A stretch of 14,582 nucleotides of DNA, from NCBI GenBank assembly GCA_900552315.1, contig URZM01000039.1:1-14582 (forward strand). The letters run 5' to 3'. Positions 14,537 to 14,582 of this stretch are shown piece by piece. Origin of the DNA: an uncultured Bacteroidales bacterium. GTDB taxonomy: Bacteria > Bacteroidota > Bacteroidia > Bacteroidales > Muribaculaceae. The notes under the pieces are model-generated. The model did no database searches. It was not told the DNA's origin and worked only from the letters and a program-made list of their open reading frames with translations. Every line of letters begins with the position of its first letter. The stretch's first letter is position 1. The translations under genes and the position numbers were made by a program.

Positions 14537-14582
14537 TTCTCCCCTGTTCCCCATATCCGCACCCCGCCGCCACAAGACACGT

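Noticed and set aside
12473..14575. 700-codon open frame on the minus strand
   Set aside because: It mirrors the real plus-strand coding region, has a composition (many His, Val, Gly) typical of antisense frames in GC-rich genes, and shows no recognisable domain.

Overview
The window looks like a moderately GC-rich Bacteroidales chromosome, possibly Muribaculaceae-like (family placement is inference). Three things point there. The promoters match the Bacteroidota form TTTG-N19/20-TAnnTTTG, with almost no Shine-Dalgarno sequences. Two large surface proteins end in domains resembling type IX secretion (T9SS) C-terminal sorting domains. The gene families themselves (BspA-like LRR protein with a C10 protease, C39-like/VKOR membrane protein, reverse rubrerythrin, type-B L31) are also typical. 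No rRNA, tRNA, CRISPR array, IS element or prophage gene was seen.

Layout: (1) 2-1093, the 3' part of a T9SS-exported surface protein, then a strong terminator. (2) 1179-2849, divergent housekeeping genes rpmE (type-B L31, minus) and tilS (plus), with tilS probably leaderless. (3) 2955-4068, a reverse rubrerythrin and a DUF2059 lipoprotein, separated by a large hairpin. (4) 4167-6593, a divergent pair that completes threonine catabolism: SDR-type L-threonine 3-dehydrogenase (minus) and glycine C-acetyltransferase kbl (plus). The kbl leader has 15-bp direct repeats that could form alternative hairpins. (5) 6657-8161, a minus-strand operon: a CPHC thioredoxin without signal peptide, a C39-like/VKOR six-helix membrane protein, and an overlapping 56-codon gene. 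(6) 8468-14536, a very large secreted C10 (streptopain-type) cysteine protease with repeated Ig-like and BspA-type LRR modules and a C-terminal sorting domain. A single in-frame TAA at 12350-12352 interrupts it.

How the genes work together: the threonine dehydrogenase and Kbl convert threonine to glycine plus acetyl-CoA. The thioredoxin/VKOR operon looks like a dedicated thiol-oxidation module; by the positive-inside rule both VKOR cysteine pairs face the cytoplasm, as would the thioredoxin. In the protease locus the stop separates the signal peptide and catalytic domain from the sorting domain, so the truncated enzyme should not be anchored by T9SS. The stop lies in a tract of clearly lower GC, which suggests the gene is a recombinational mosaic and perhaps recently inactivated.

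The most notable points are the split protease with its mosaic tract, the thioredoxin/VKOR/small-protein operon, and the repeat-bearing kbl leader.
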